Numbered from the stretch's first letter, positions 21,470-32,789 are shown. The stretch: DNA of 34,538 nucleotides from Elysia marginata (GCA_019649035.1 BMAT01009340.1:234401-268938); one strand, 5' to 3'. Numbers and translations are program-made. Notes: generated from the letters alone by a model not told the origin.

Positions 21470-21830
21470 TCTTAGCCAGACACTATTGACTGGCTACTCG
21501 TTCTCCGGTGGGAGTAATGGAATTATCGTGTTGTTGCACTGTGGCTTGATCAATGCTTAATGCTTCCTTACGGCGAAGCCCAAGATACCCAACATCATGC
21601 ACCGCAGGAACGGAGGGGATCATGATGAATTGGTCGTACCTAGTCGAAGGAAGAAAGAAAAGACATGCCCATGCTCTGCTTCTATTTTTGTTTCGCTTTG
21701 CCTGCCATTCTTTTTAAGCAAGCGGTTGATTTATGGCCTCTTGAATGATGATTAATGAGGCTGTCTGGCCATTGAATAGCACTGATTAGCAAGTTCAAGG
21801 CTGATATTAAACCCCTAGTTTTATCAGGGA
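21470..21830. other. Less AT-rich non-coding patch
   Basis: It contains a short perfect hairpin (AGCCAG..CTGGCT, near 21475-21496) and TAAT/ATTAG homeodomain-like words near 21750-21790. No frame is open across it. Function unknown. Confidence 0.25.
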
Positions 21831-22111
21831 GATTTTATTTTACGACTCCTAAACCTCCTTTAACATCTTGCAAACGAGGAATAATTTCGAATGCAGGAAC
21901 AGAGCCAATAAAAATAATGTTCTCACTTCCTAACCTCAAAAATCGCGGATTCCGTGTTGGTTGATATCTGCATTTGACATGGATCGGGTTCAATTTGAAA
22001 ATAAAAAAGTAAAAATCGGCCACGTCAAAGATGAGCTGTACGTTACCGCAGGGAAGAGAGAGAGGAGGCGGGAGGAGAGAAAAAGTTACCTGCAATTGAT
22101 GGACATAGTTA

Positions 22112-22155
22112 TGAGTTGATAGGTGGATGGATGAATGGATAGATAGACAGATAAA
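22112..22155. repeat. GGAT/GATA microsatellite
   Basis: GGATGGATGAATGGATAGATAG-type tetranucleotide units, about ten copies. Confidence 0.85.
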
Positions 22156-22751
22156 AATTTTCTTTTAAATCACCAAGTTAAATTGTATGCTCTTTTTGTG
22201 TTGAGTAGTAAAACAACATTAAACTCAATTACTAAATTCCATGTTGGGTTTAATGCATACAGACAACAAAAGACTCTTCATCCCCTTGGTCTCTGCCAAT
22301 CTATAGCGCGGTATATCTGCATTGTAAAAATTAAGGAAAAAAAAAGAAAAACAATTTTTAATAATTCCTCCCAGATAAGACGCATGCACTCAGCACCTAC
22401 TCGACCTATGTATACGTGAAAAAATGTAATCATCACAAATTCTTTCTTCCTGATAGGAAAATAATATGTTTTGTTGGAATTCAAAAACACAATTACCGGT
22501 ATGCTTTATTTTTTTAATACTTGATGGCAAAAATATTTAGCAACGGAAAGATGTTTTATCGTGCCTAGTGTGGTTCTAACCTATAAGGGAGATAACTTTA
22601 TCGACGACACAAATCTTAGCTTCTGTTGACACAAGAAGATGTTTTTTTATTAATAGATTTGTCTTTTATAGCTCTTGTTTTTCTGAAAACTTAATATTCA
22701 AAGAAAATCTTAATGTATTTTTTTCTTACACATTTTTAATATCCATTGCAG

Positions 22752-22921
22752 GTATGATCAAAGAATATTATTTTCTTAAGATGCGGGCTGATGTAGTTTT
22801 TGCGTTGCAGCGTCTTAATTTTATTATAATAACACAAACAAGGAAACTAGATGTAAAAATGATAGATATGACATCTTTTCCCAGTTTTCTACTAATTTAC
22901 GAGATTTATTTTTATTGCTAG
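22752..22921 (+). other. Candidate exon or chance frame
   Basis: TTTTTAATATCCATTGCAG precedes 22752. An ATG at 22754 opens a 55-codon frame to TAG at 22919-22921. The product is Ile/Phe-rich without a known motif. It is weaker than the candidates at 14912 and 25005. Confidence 0.15.
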
Positions 22922-23451
22922 AAATTTAACTGAAAGCACATAGGCCTACTTTACTACAAAACTGTTTATGAACCTTTTCGCGCTCCCATCAGGTAAGGTT
23001 TTTATGGTGTCTTCGCATTCAAGATTACTAAGTTTTTAATCGGCGTTTTCTTAAATTTCTAGTATTCAATCGTAAATCTCTTAGGTTTATTTCTTTTGCA
23101 AAGCTCATACAACTGGCACCAAGAAAACTTGGGTTGATTTGATGACCGCTGATCGGCTTGGTTGTTTTTAACGTGTAATCGAAGTGAGTGGCGAGCCGTA
23201 GCAGAGCGCACTATTTCGTCATCGCTATTCAACACGGATTTTATTGGTGGAAAGGGCTTTTTTTTATTGTAGGCCTGGTGTTTTCCTTTCATGCTGTAGA
23301 AGATTTTTGGGTTTTAAGTTTAAAGTTAGAACCTTGTTGTTGGACCCTGTCTTGTTTAAACCGTCAGGGATTTTCATTAATTTTTATAGACCCTGAGCTT
23401 GCAATTTGGTTTTGCTAATGAGACACTCAAAGAATTTGAGTTGTGTTTAAC

Positions 23452-23510
23452 ATCTCTCTCGCTCTCTCGCTCTCTCTCTCTCTCTCTCTCTNNNNNNNNN
23501 NNNNNNNNNN

Positions 23511-23544
<34 letters not shown>

Positions 23545-23870
23545 CTGTGCATGTATTTATCAACCTCTCTATCGCTCTCTCTCTCTCTTTCTCTCTCTCA
23601 ATCTATCTATGTATTTATCAACCTCTCTATCGCTCTCTCTTTTTCTCAATCTCTCTCTTTCTTCCAATCTCTCTCTTTTTCTCTATCTCTCTCTGTTCCG
23701 ATCTATCTATCTATCTATCTCTGTTTATCTCTTTTCTCAATTTTGTTTTATCTCTCTCTTTGTCTCTATTTCTATCTTTCTCTTTTCCTCAATCATTTTT
23801 TTCTATCTCTCTGTCTCTTTCTATCTCTATCTCTCTCTCTTTTCCACTTCCTCTTATCCTCTCACGTGAT
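23452..23870. repeat. CT/CTAT microsatellite complex
   Basis: It has CT runs, CTAT runs and a composite unit containing ATGTATTTATCAACCTCTCTATCG that occurs twice (about 23551 and 23610), giving a 60-odd-bp minisatellite level. All three Ser/Leu-rich frames across it are artefacts. Confidence 0.93.
23492..23510. other. Assembly gap of 19 N inside the CT array
   Basis: Nineteen N lie between two pure CT runs, so the array length here is unknown. The unusual gap size suggests an estimated rather than a default gap. Confidence 0.97.
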
Positions 23871-24059
23871 CTTTTGCTCTCCCTTTCTATACCTTTATCC
23901 CTCTTCCTCTTTTCTGCAAGTTCCCTTGTTTCAGTCATATTTTCTCTCCTCTCTTCCGCTTGTCTATTTGATCTATGCTGTTTTTACGTTCTCTTTTCTA
24001 TACATGTATTTTTATTTGAACATTTTAATCGTTCTTCAAATTAAATTCAGTATGTAGAT

Positions 24060-25000
24060 GGGCTACATGTGTTCCTAATGGGATTTACCACATGTGTACA
24101 AGTAATTACAACATTTTGTCGGTTATTTCGAGGACATTTTCGGTTGTTATTAATTTTTTAAACTTTATTTTGAGGACATATTTTTTCAATCCTAGAGCAT
24201 TTTTATCCCATAAAAATTTTCTCCTAATTTGCTTCCATTTGTGCAGCAAAGAAACAGCTTGAACCACGTTTTAAAGCATTGGGTTTTTTTCTTTTTATTT
24301 ATTCCCCTACATGTTAAGGACGCTGACTCAGTTCTTGTGTGAAATGCACTAGGGAGGAAGGTGGGAAGAGACCGATAAAGATACTGATGTGCATAAAGAA
24401 AGTCTGTGAATCAGCACATAAGTAGATACTATTAAAATAATATGCTCTATTTTAGACCATGTAACCCTCCATCGAAAAGATTCAAAAAGCTGTAGCACGG
24501 GTGCGGGTAAATTAATTTTTTATCGGCAAAAAAAGGAAGAGATAAGAAATTGGTGAACATAGTCATTAAATTTTAGAATATAATAATGAAACTAAGTTAA
24601 AGGCGGGCAAAAAATAATTTTTGAGGAATAATGTCTGAATGTCCACTATCTTTCAATTTATCTCATTTCCTTTCGCGGAAAAATTAGCCACGCGAGTTTA
24701 TATAGTGAGTGGAGTATTAGGTTGTAACACTTGGAGACTTGAATTTTATTTTAGCCAAGAGTAGAACTTCTTTTTGCGCATTTCTATCAGTAAAGAAGTC
24801 GAAGCGATTATTGTGCAATAAATTTCAATTTAAGAGTAAATCTGTATTGGAATTGTTTCAAATATTTTAGACAATTGCTTGGTTTGGCAAAACGTGCGAA
24901 AATTTATTCTTTTTATTTTTTTAGTTATTCGGCGCAAAGAACATTTTTTTTCAGTGTAGGGCCTGCACATTAATCATTGCCTCAACTTGTTTCCCCCTTT
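24060..25000. other. Unassigned AT-rich sequence
   Basis: No gene or repeat family recognised. Confidence 0.5.
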
Positions 25001-25004
25001 TCAG

Positions 25005-25047
25005 TTTCTGAGAAAGACATTGACATCAAAGATAACCATGTCAAAAG
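25005..25047 (+). other. Candidate small exon, 43 nt, with strong splice sites
   Basis: The acceptor is close to ideal (ACTTGTTTCCCCCTTTTCAG) and the donor AAAAG|GTGAGG is close to consensus. Two of the three frames are open across the 43 nt (SEKDIDIKDNHVK and FLRKTLTSKITMSK). It has no start or stop and its length is not a multiple of three, so it would be an internal exon of a larger plus-strand gene. No homolog is recognised. Confidence 0.3.
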
Positions 25048-25189
25048 GTGAGGAAAATGTCTTAAAAGCCTTTTGAGGCTTCATTTGAACTTTACGGTTT
25101 ACAAAACTTTTCCCAATGATGATATGATATCAACTAAGCATATTGTATAGCACTAAACCTTTAGGAATGTTATTTCCTAACTTACATGT

Positions 25190-25520
25190 ATATCCGCTGA
25201 GCGTTCGTGGACAGATGTAGAAGACGTCAAGCTTGTCCAAGCCTGTTCAACACAGGGCGTTTATTCTCGTACAGGTCTTATGATAAAATCAATAGAAATA
25301 TAATAACCGTAGGAAAAATCCTATTTAGACTTCCATTTCGCAACATCTATCACAAAAAGTTATACACTGGGCCTTTGAGTCGCTCGTGGACATGTATATT
25401 CCCTAGGAGACGTTGTGGCTTGGGGAATGGAGTCTAGAGCATAATCTTGTTCCTAATTCTACTCGTGAGCGCTCTTTGCCTCTTGGGATCAAGCAAGGAG
25501 AAAATGCTGAATCTTTCTAT
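25190..25520. other. Unassigned, slightly less AT-rich
   Basis: A 76-codon plus frame at 25207-25437 has no recognised motif. CGTGGACA words recur at about 25207 and 25386, in each case followed by GAGACGT/GAAGACGT and CTTG, hinting at an old internal duplication of about 180 bp. Confidence 0.3.
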
Positions 25521-26099
25521 CCACTAGAGTAGACTCAAGGGTAGGGTAAAGACAGTTTTGCTTAGCAATATGTCTTGTTCTTCTTCTCCTTTGAAAGTAG
25601 TAACTTTCATTTGAATAAACCTAAAGAAAAGAAAATATCACTGTACAAGATGTCATTAATTCGTTGCTTATCATACAATTTAAAAATGTTTTCTTCATTA
25701 AGAGACGATTATATGAACACAGTTATTTAACATGGAAAAGTGAATCAATATCACAAGATTACAAATTAGTTTTTGGCACATGCATGGAAACAAAAAATAT
25801 TCATATTTCCGAATAAATGCATGATTTTGCACGAAATAAAACTGATCACAAAACAATCATTAATGATAAACAGAGAAGTAGCTAATTTAAAGGAATTATT
25901 ATCGTTTGAATGTTGCTTTTTTAATAAATGAACAAAGTTTCTTTAAAATTGTTGTCGCGTATTGTATAATGACACCAATTTATGGTATGAATGATGTATA
26001 AGCTTGAAATGCTGTAGGTAAATATAAGATTCTTAAATTTTTAAGTGCTTGGCATTCGAACAGGAAATAGGTCTCATTATTTACAGATTTTGACGAGTG

Positions 26100-27070
26100 T
26101 CTTATGCATATATTACAAGTGTTTACATTTATTCTAATTACTTATGGGTTGGCTGCGAGTTCTGAGCAGGGCTATCAGGCTCCATCTCGAGATTAAAATA
26201 TTCATATATTCTGCAGGCTCCATATTATTCTTATGGAAATCATTACTCTCAAAATAATGGTATTGAAACACTTTATTTTATCAAATCTCGTCTATATTGT
26301 GTTCTATTTTATAAGTGTTTATTTCTAAAGAATTACATTATCATGTGCGCCTGATTCAAAATAATGAATGCTTTTTACATATAACTATTCCTGTATACAT
26401 GCATTCGTTTCTTATGTAAAATCCTTATTTCTAATAAAATGATAACAATTCACAGTAAAAAATTAGTTTTCATTAACTAGCCACTTATATATCTATATTT
26501 AACTGTTTTAAATATGTGATTACTTTTAAAGAAAGCTATATTACCATTTGAGTTTGATTCAAAATTAAGATACAAAAAATACTCCTGGACACATAGACTA
26601 TATTACCTAATATTAAAAAAGCAGATCCATACTAAAATGCTATTTGTTGACAATAGTTGATTATTACACTATAAACTCCATTTTCATATACTTGTTCCTT
26701 TTTTTAAAAAAGCCATAATTTCGAATGATATTGATATACAGCAGTTAATGGTTTCTTGTCAAATAGAGTTTCATACTTACATGTAACAGTTTCTTTATAA
26801 AGATAATTATAAGTCTAATGTTGTTGATTCATGAAAAAAGTAAAAAAAAAATACTTTATATTATGAGAACGTCAGAGTGAGCTTTATTATAACCGTCTGG
26901 TTCTGATTAAAATAATAAATGAGTGCTGTACAATAAATATTTCTACATGTATGTTTATGTACAAAACTATATTCGAATTCTACACATAATAATTAAGTAG
27001 TCTTCTGTTAAATAATCATTTTCGTATACGTGTTTATTTGTGAAGGAAAACTCTATTTTGAGATTGATTG
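26100..27070 (+). repeat. Degenerate tandem array, period about 175-200 bp
   Basis: Related words recur at semi-regular spacing. CTGATTCAAAATAATGAATG is near 26350, TTGATTCAAAATTAAGATA near 26553, a weaker relative near 26727 and CTGATTAAAATAATAAATGAG near 26902. A second set is ACAAGTGTTTACATTTA (26114), ATAAGTGTTTATTTCTAAAGAA (26311), CATATACTTGTTCC (26685) and CGTATACGTGTTTATTTGTGAAGG (27023). The copies are heavily diverged and I have not aligned whole units. Confidence 0.45.
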
Positions 27071-27277
27071 ACAGCAATTTTTGGGCGATTTTGTGTGTGT
27101 CTATATTTAAAGACAACTTTATATTCTTATTCATTTCGATTTACAGATAATAATATTTATTAAAAAATAACCATTTTGTATGTGGAAGTTCAGTTGTAAA
27201 CCAAATTTTGGAACTGTTATTGAATTGTGAGTCAAAGGCTTCTTATACTGAATAAACATTTCAGATTCATAAATAAT

Positions 27278-27317
27278 TCTTCTTCTTCTTCTTCTTCTTC
27301 TTCTTCTTCTTCTTCTT
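27278..27317. repeat. (TTC)n microsatellite
   Basis: About 13 TTC units continuing into T/C-rich sequence to about 27380. An 11-base G run follows at 27395-27405. Confidence 0.93.
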
Positions 27318-27469
27318 TTTCCACTTTTCTCTTTAGCTTTTCTTTTTCTTCTCTCTTTTTCTATTTTCATCATTTTCTTCTGCGTCATTTTGGTGGGGGG
27401 GGGGGTTATATCTAAATGTGTGTTGTTTTTGTCGTTGTTGGTTCTTTTTGAGTTATTTACAAACATAAA

Positions 27470-28000
27470 TTCGGTATAAATTTCTAAATCTTTACTATTT
27501 TATACTGTTATTTTAAATTTAATGAAACTCTTTCGCATTATGTCTTGGTATATTCGATGCACATTAAGCGCCTAAATAAGGTATCGCCGTATAGACCTTA
27601 GTAGCTTAGGAGATAAGCAATGTCCTCACAGAACATAATTATCTCCCTAACAATTAGAATTCAAGTTAAAATGTTCTAAAGCTACAAGTATGCCGCATTT
27701 GTGGTTAACTGAATTCATTACCTTTCTCTGCAGTATCTGTTGACACTACGGAGTGATTGATTTTATGGTGACCAATACCACCTGCGCATTTCAATAGAAG
27801 TAAAAAGACGAGGGGAAGACTACAGTAAATTCGGTACTTGGTAAAGATCAACATTCTATCTTATTCCGTGCATTGAATGTAATCCATGCGCGATTTACAG
27901 ATCAGTCTTCCTGTGCCGCTGGTCTTGTTGCTTTAACAATATCACCGTGGGGATTTCTGTTTCTTAAAAGGATTAACGTGTTAAGCCCTTAATACGAAGA
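27470..28000. other. Unassigned sequence
   Basis: An acceptor-like CCTTTCTCTGCAG at about 27721-27733 is followed by only eight open codons. Otherwise featureless. Confidence 0.45.
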
Positions 28001-28001
28001 T

Positions 28002-28009
28002 TTTACTCT

Positions 28010-28055
<46 letters not shown>

Positions 28056-28115
28056 CTCTCTCTCTCTATCTCTCTCCCCTCCTCCTCCTCCTCATTCTCA
28101 TCCTCCTCCCTATCC
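28002..28115. repeat. (CT)n then (CTC)n microsatellite
   Basis: A CT run of about 30 units with a few C/T interruptions, followed by CCT/CTC triplets. Confidence 0.93.
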
Positions 28116-28139
28116 TTCTCCTTTGTCCCGCTATTTCTG

Positions 28140-29630
28140 TACATGTCAGTCTTTCATTCTATCTTTACCACCAAATTTTAGTTTTAAGATTATTTTAAGC
28201 GGCTCTAATGTATTCATTAAAGTTAAATGAATTGATGGAAATTTTTTTTTAATGAGGGCGTATGGGTGATGAATCTTTACCATGAGGATACTAGAGAAAC
28301 TATAAAAAACACATGTTTTTATAGAAAACCTTGAAATATAATGATATGATTTAGGAACAATATATTCCAATTACCGTACACCTGCTTTAAATTACACCTT
28401 GGCTTAACAAATCAACGTAATGTGATGGCGTGGGTGCAGAGGCATTTTAAGCTCTCCTTCAGTTTAAAGTTTCAGTTGTTACAAGCTGTAGTAAATAAAA
28501 TAAATATAAATGCGGTGCGTGTTAAATAAAAAAAGTTTCGCAGAAGTAAAAAACTAAAAAATATGCTATCCGTATCACTTTAAAAGAGGCACTTCATACA
28601 TTGAATAAGTTAACCTTGGTCATTTTGCTATCCAATTACAACTAAGTGAAACTTGAACTTTTAGTTAAACAAAAAAAACTTTTGTATGACGCCCTAGATT
28701 TCTTTTCGCTTCAGAGACTACCTAAGACAAAAAACAAGATGGATTTCTCTACTTGGTTTTGAAGTGACTTGATGCCCTCATTGAGATTGAAACTACGGCT
28801 CCTGAAATTTGAATGAGCTTCCATAGTGTTGACTGTTAAGTTGAGTCAAGGCCTTTCTTTCTAGACGAAAATCGCGATTGCCGTTCTTACTTTTGATTTT
28901 ACTTCAAAGGTTAGCCTCTTTTCGATGAAATTTTTTTCTTTAATTGATACTTACCGTGGATTTAAAGTACAGAGAAGTTCTATTATAAGCAGAACATTTC
29001 CTGTGTGCCAAAACTAATCGTCGTAGTTCTAAATGATTTAAAGCACCACAAGCACCATTTGTCCCCGTGTTCATCAACCTTGCCTTTTTAATCTTATTTA
29101 CAAAGAGTACGTGGCACTCGGCGAGGCACTTTTGTCTTCGAGTTCGCAAAAAAAAATTTTTGAACTGAATTAAATTTGTTTTTTTTTAAGTTTTTTTTAT
29201 TGGTTGGTATGTTGTTGTAATATAATTATTGTGTGGTCTATTTGCCGCTTTTCAAATGTATGCATGGTTTGGGTTTGGGTTTTGTGTCATCGCAAAATTG
29301 ATATTTCAGTTGTGTGAAATATGTCTTTCTTTGTCCCTGTGGTGCGCATTAAACTATCTACAGGCATGGTAGTAATGTTTGGTTTAACCAAGGTCAAGAC
29401 ATAAGCAGTGTTAACAACCTCAACCAATGAGAAAGCCACACCAAAATAAATGGATCGTTTTGTACATGCATCTCTTGAGGATTTTCACAATGCCGCTTGA
29501 GATGTATACCTTGCTATGGCCTCACAGGTCAAAAGTGACAAAGATTTACTGATGCTGTGGGCAGGCAGAATAAAATTTGTGTCAGAATGGTTCCATAAAC
29601 ATACTACAAGAATGTGGGCACACCATCCTT
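28140..29630. other. Unassigned AT-rich sequence
   Basis: Short minus frames at 28146-28370 and 28940-29149 have no recognised motifs. Nothing else identified. Confidence 0.5.
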
Positions 29631-29633
<3 letters not shown>

Positions 29634-29687
<54 letters not shown>

Positions 29688-29755
29688 CTCTCTCTCTCTC
29701 TCGCTCTCTCTCTTCCCCTCCCTTTCTATCTATCTATCTATCCATCTATCTCCTC
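29634..29755. repeat. (CT)n and (CTAT)n microsatellite
   Basis: An uninterrupted CT run of about 24 units (to about 29684), CT with two CG interruptions, then CTAT units at about 29726-29752. Confidence 0.94.
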
Positions 29756-29944
29756 TGTTTAAGCCTACGCCAGTTCTTTTTTTATATGTTACTTGAAAAC
29801 TGCACGAATGTGACGTCACCCTACCCCAATCTTTCAATTTTTTTCATTCTGTGTTTAGGTATAAGCTAACACCGGTTGTTTTTATTTTTGTGTTAATTTG
29901 TTTTATGAAAACAAATTATTCTTAATTGCCTTTTTTAACGCATT

Positions 29945-30810
29945 GTCTTGCATGAACTCAATTCAGTCTTTAGAGAAAAAGCGGATAAGTTTCAATTTGC
30001 AAATAGAAATGTAGAGGACGCTATTGCTTTATTTATCGACAACATCTACTCTCATCTAGACAAACCTAAAACATACTGTAGAATTCTTTTTGTTGATTTT
30101 TCTTCTGCTTTCAACACCATCCAGCCCCATCTACTGATAAATAAACTCATAAAATTAGGTATAAACAACCAAATAATGAAATGGGTTCTAGATTTCCTTT
30201 TGGACCGTCCACAGTTTGTAGAATGTTCTCATTCAAAGTCTGATGTTGTTATAACAAATACAGGAGCGCCTCAAAGATGTGTTTTGTCCCCTGTACTTTT
30301 TACGAGCTACACTAATGACTGTAGAAGTTCTCGTGAAGATGTTGTGCCATTGCTAAAATTTGCAGATGATACCACCTTACAGGGGTAGATTAATGTGAAT
30401 GATGAAGCTGCCTATAGCTCTGAGATCGAACGCTTTGTTATGTGGTGCGAGGACAACTTTCTCAAACTAAACACTTCCAAGACCAAAGAACTAATAATCG
30501 ATTTTAGGAAAAATAAAAGTGATCTTCAAGCTATTACTATAAAAAATGAATGTATACAGCAAGTTCTAAGTTACAAATATTTAGGAGTAGTTATTGATAA
30601 CAAGTTGGAATGGAGTCCTCACCTGAAAATACTTCATAAGAAATTAAACTCAAGGCTTTACTTTATGAGAAAGTTGTCCTCCTTCAAAATTGACAGAAAG
30701 TTGTGCACTCTGTTCTATAGATCTGTGATGGAGAGTATTATTGTGTTTTGCATCGTTGTCTGGGCCGGAAACGCCAAAAAGTGTGACGTACATCAAATTA
30801 AAGATAAAGA
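29945..30810 (+). pseudogene. LINE reverse transcriptase fragment (one premature stop)
   Basis: The reverse transcriptase copies element RNA into DNA at the target site. Visible motifs, counted from TTG at 29948, are FVDFSSAFNT (catalytic Asp about residue 50), NTGAPQRCVLSP (about 105-116) and FADDTT with the paired catalytic Asp (about 138-143). Then TAG follows at 30386-30388. The same frame continues without a shift from 30389 with LKLNTSKTKELIIDFRK and YKYLGVVIDNKLEW (thumb region). There is no genuine start codon because the 5' half is missing. Two lesions stand out: the stop right after the FADD motif, and Arg where the family has Gly in PQG. Translation runs into the SINE at about 30811 and stops at 30826. 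Confidence 0.92.
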
Positions 30811-31119
30811 GAGCGTTTTTATATAGCGCTTATCCACTAATGTGCTCTAAGCGCTTTACATGGGTTCCCCGACAGGCCATTCCCAACCAAAGTACCTTCA
30901 GAACCCACAGAGGAGCAGCTTGTTAAGCGCATCACTCTAGAATTCTGAAAAGATCGTTCATTGCCTATAGTCGGGTACTCGTTTAACGCATGAGTGAGGC
31001 GAAGAAATGTGTGTAAATAGCCTTTCTCAAGGACTAAACGTCGACCTGCCGAAAGCAGGACTCGAACCCCGGACCTCTCGATCCGAAAGCCGAGCGTCTA
31101 CCACTACACCACGACGCCA
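30811..31119 (-). mobile_element. tRNA-derived SINE inserted antisense in the LINE
   Basis: On the minus strand the head reads TGGCGTCGTGGTGTAGTGG, with A box GGTGTAGTGGTAGACGC and B box GGGTTCGAGTCC about 40 bases later. It continues with a body of about 200 bp and ends in AAGCGCTATATAAAAACGCTC, a tail type seen in several invertebrate SINE families. The anticodon arm has a TTTCGG loop, compatible with a Glu-type ancestor, but the T stem is mismatched. No target-site duplication is visible, and LINE codons appear to be missing at the junction, so a small deletion accompanied or followed insertion. It belongs to a different family from the SINE at 9262. Confidence 0.88.
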
Positions 31120-31379
31120 CAGGTCTGAACGTTGACCGTTTAATCAAAAAAGCTCGCAAATATACTGATGAAATCAAATGTGTAAACACTCTTTTTGATA
31201 TGTTTTGTACGAAAAAGCTGAAAAATATCTTGAAGGACAAGAGTCATCCATTGTTTGACAGATACACCTTTTCAATGCGCAGCCATCGTCTTTTGTCAAT
31301 CACTACAAAAACTGAAAGACGAAGGAAGTCATTTGTGCCATATTCAAGAAGAACGTTTAATTTAACATATAAAAGATAA
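31120..31379 (+). pseudogene. LINE ORF, C-terminal segment downstream of the SINE
   Basis: After the SINE the frame resumes with GLNVDRLIKKARKY and runs to TAA at 31377-31379 without another stop. It includes LKDKSHPLFDRY, MRSHRLLS and KSFVPYSRRTFN. This matches the usual conserved ending of CR1/L2/Rex1-type ORFs (a SHPL...R.R..R...SFFP...R..N pattern) and fixes the 3' end of the ORF. Confidence 0.88.
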
Positions 31380-31702
31380 AGCCAAATAAGTCGGTTTGCG
31401 TATACAAGTAAATATAGGCTAATCCTGTTTACAAATCTTTTATGGATATATATCTGAAAAGGAATTTTTAGACGAGATAATTGTTTTATCTATCTTGTGT
31501 TATTTATATATTGGAATTTTAAGTCGGATGATGCACTTTCTGAAATGTGAAATATGTTTGTTTGTTTATTCTTACAAACTTATATTTATGTTTTTTAGTT
31601 GGCCGAATTTGCATTTTTAACATTTTTATATAAAATTCTATATCAATATATATTTGTAAGCATACGTCTGTAACCGAATTTCCTAAACAGGATGAATAAA
31701 GA

Positions 31703-31715
31703 ATTATTATTATTA

Positions 31716-31770
<55 letters not shown>

Positions 31771-31789
31771 CATTATTATTATTATTATT
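31703..31789. repeat. (ATT)n tail of the LINE
   Basis: About 28 ATT units with one GTT and one ATC, starting immediately after AATAAAGA. Its position shows it grew from the 3' tail of the LINE. Confidence 0.93.
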
Positions 31790-31799
31790 GAGTTATTTT

Positions 31800-32610
31800 C
31801 TATTTGCCAACTATAAGTTTTAAAATTAGTCTCTTACAATTAGTCTCTATAATTATGTTTTGTTGGTATGAGTAATCCCTAAGATCTGAGATTAAGCTCA
31901 TAGAAAACTACAAGATGAAGGCCAGCTATGGAAAACAATGCGGTCTGTGATTCAGTGTTCATTTGTGATTTTTGTTTTATAACATCTCTGAATAGAACAG
32001 CCATGCAAATCTTCGTGTTAACATATTTGAATTTGTTCACCTCGGCTTTCACATTGGGTGTGACAAATAAGCCTGCTTTTTTTTTAAAAAAACTTAAAAT
32101 ATCGGAGCATAGAAATAAGATTAGCCAGTTTTTGTTTTTTGTTGTTTTTTTTATTTTAGTTGTTTTTTTTAGCTTCTTTATCGTGAGTACACAATGCCGT
32201 TTTAAAATTCAAAGCAAAATCAATTGTTAAAAAATGCTTCCTTCAAAGTTTGAAAACAAAGTGTATTGAATATTACGTTTGGGAGTTTCAGGCCCCCGTG
32301 CGAAATTTGGTCAAACATTTTGAAGTTGGTCTTCATTGAGAGCTAATTCCTTGCTGTATTTGGAAAAGCCAATCCTTTGACTTAGCATATAATGTTATTG
32401 TTTAATTTTCTGTGCGGTAATAAAAAGTTAGGTTAGACACTTTAATTATATTGTGACACCATTGAAAGCTTGAATGAAGCTGACATCGATAAAAACCTAT
32501 GTAGTCAGTACTCAAATTAGACCTCTTTTAACAGATGATGCCGAGAATTGGCCTGCTTGTTATCGATTAAAAATAATTATATCACACCATATCACACATC
32601 AAAATATACT
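31800..32610. other. Unassigned AT-rich sequence
   Basis: A 100-codon plus frame at 31928-32230 ends in a T-rich hydrophobic stretch and shows no recognised motif. Confidence 0.45.
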
Positions 32611-32616
32611 GAAGTG

Positions 32617-32765
32617 TTCTGACTTAAATTTACCTAATGGTGTGGAATTGAGTGTCAAAAGTGGTCTACGAGCGTTAATTTTTTTCTATCGTGCCTTAAA
32701 AATTGTTGGGCAATCTGCAAGGAGGGGGCGGAAGAGATTGGTTTTTTCCCAAGATGTGACGCAGA
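32617..32765 (+). repeat. Dispersed repeat, copy 2 (partner at 13581-13745)
   Basis: It shares GTTCTGACTTA, CGAGCGTT and GGAAGAGATTGG...TTTTCCCAAGA with the earlier copy in the same order and strand. The 103-codon frame at 32474-32785 crosses it, but the matching part of copy 1 is not open in the same frame, which argues against coding. Confidence 0.6.
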
Positions 32766-32789
32766 TTTCCCTATTTGAGACGTAGATAT

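Larger units (their letters stand above)
29940..31789 (+). mobile_element. 5'-truncated CR1/L2/Rex1-like LINE with (ATT)n tail
   Basis: One non-LTR retrotransposon copy. The coding relic starts abruptly inside the reverse transcriptase at about 29945, with a stop (TAA at 29936) just upstream in frame. It continues through the C-terminal end of the ORF (TAA at 31377-31379), then a 3' untranslated region of about 320 bp, an AATAAA at about 31695 and an (ATT)n tail from 31703. The 5' truncation and simple-repeat 3' end are what target-primed reverse transcription leaves. An antisense SINE sits in the ORF at about 30811-31119. The clade is inferred from the pattern of motifs (IQPHLL, GAPQxCVLSP, YTNDC, LNTSKTKELIIDFR, KYLGVVIDNKLEW) and the short conserved C-terminus with an SF.P.S.R.FN end. 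Confidence 0.9.

Noticed and set aside
23399..24057. Three overlapping Ser/Leu-rich frames up to 204 codons, crossing the N run
   Set aside because: All derive from the CT/CTAT array and cross unknown bases.
24345..24390. Third copy of the 13.6/32.7 kb dispersed repeat (GGGAAGAGACC word)
   Set aside because: Only one short purine-rich word matches and the second anchor is missing; likely chance.
31040..31119. Functional tRNA-Glu gene on the minus strand
   Set aside because: T-stem mismatches, no pairing of the acceptor stem and continuation into a SINE body.
31034..31240. 68-codon minus frame ending WCSGRRSAFGSRGPGFESC
   Set aside because: This is the translated tRNA-like head of the SINE, a common false protein in such genomes.
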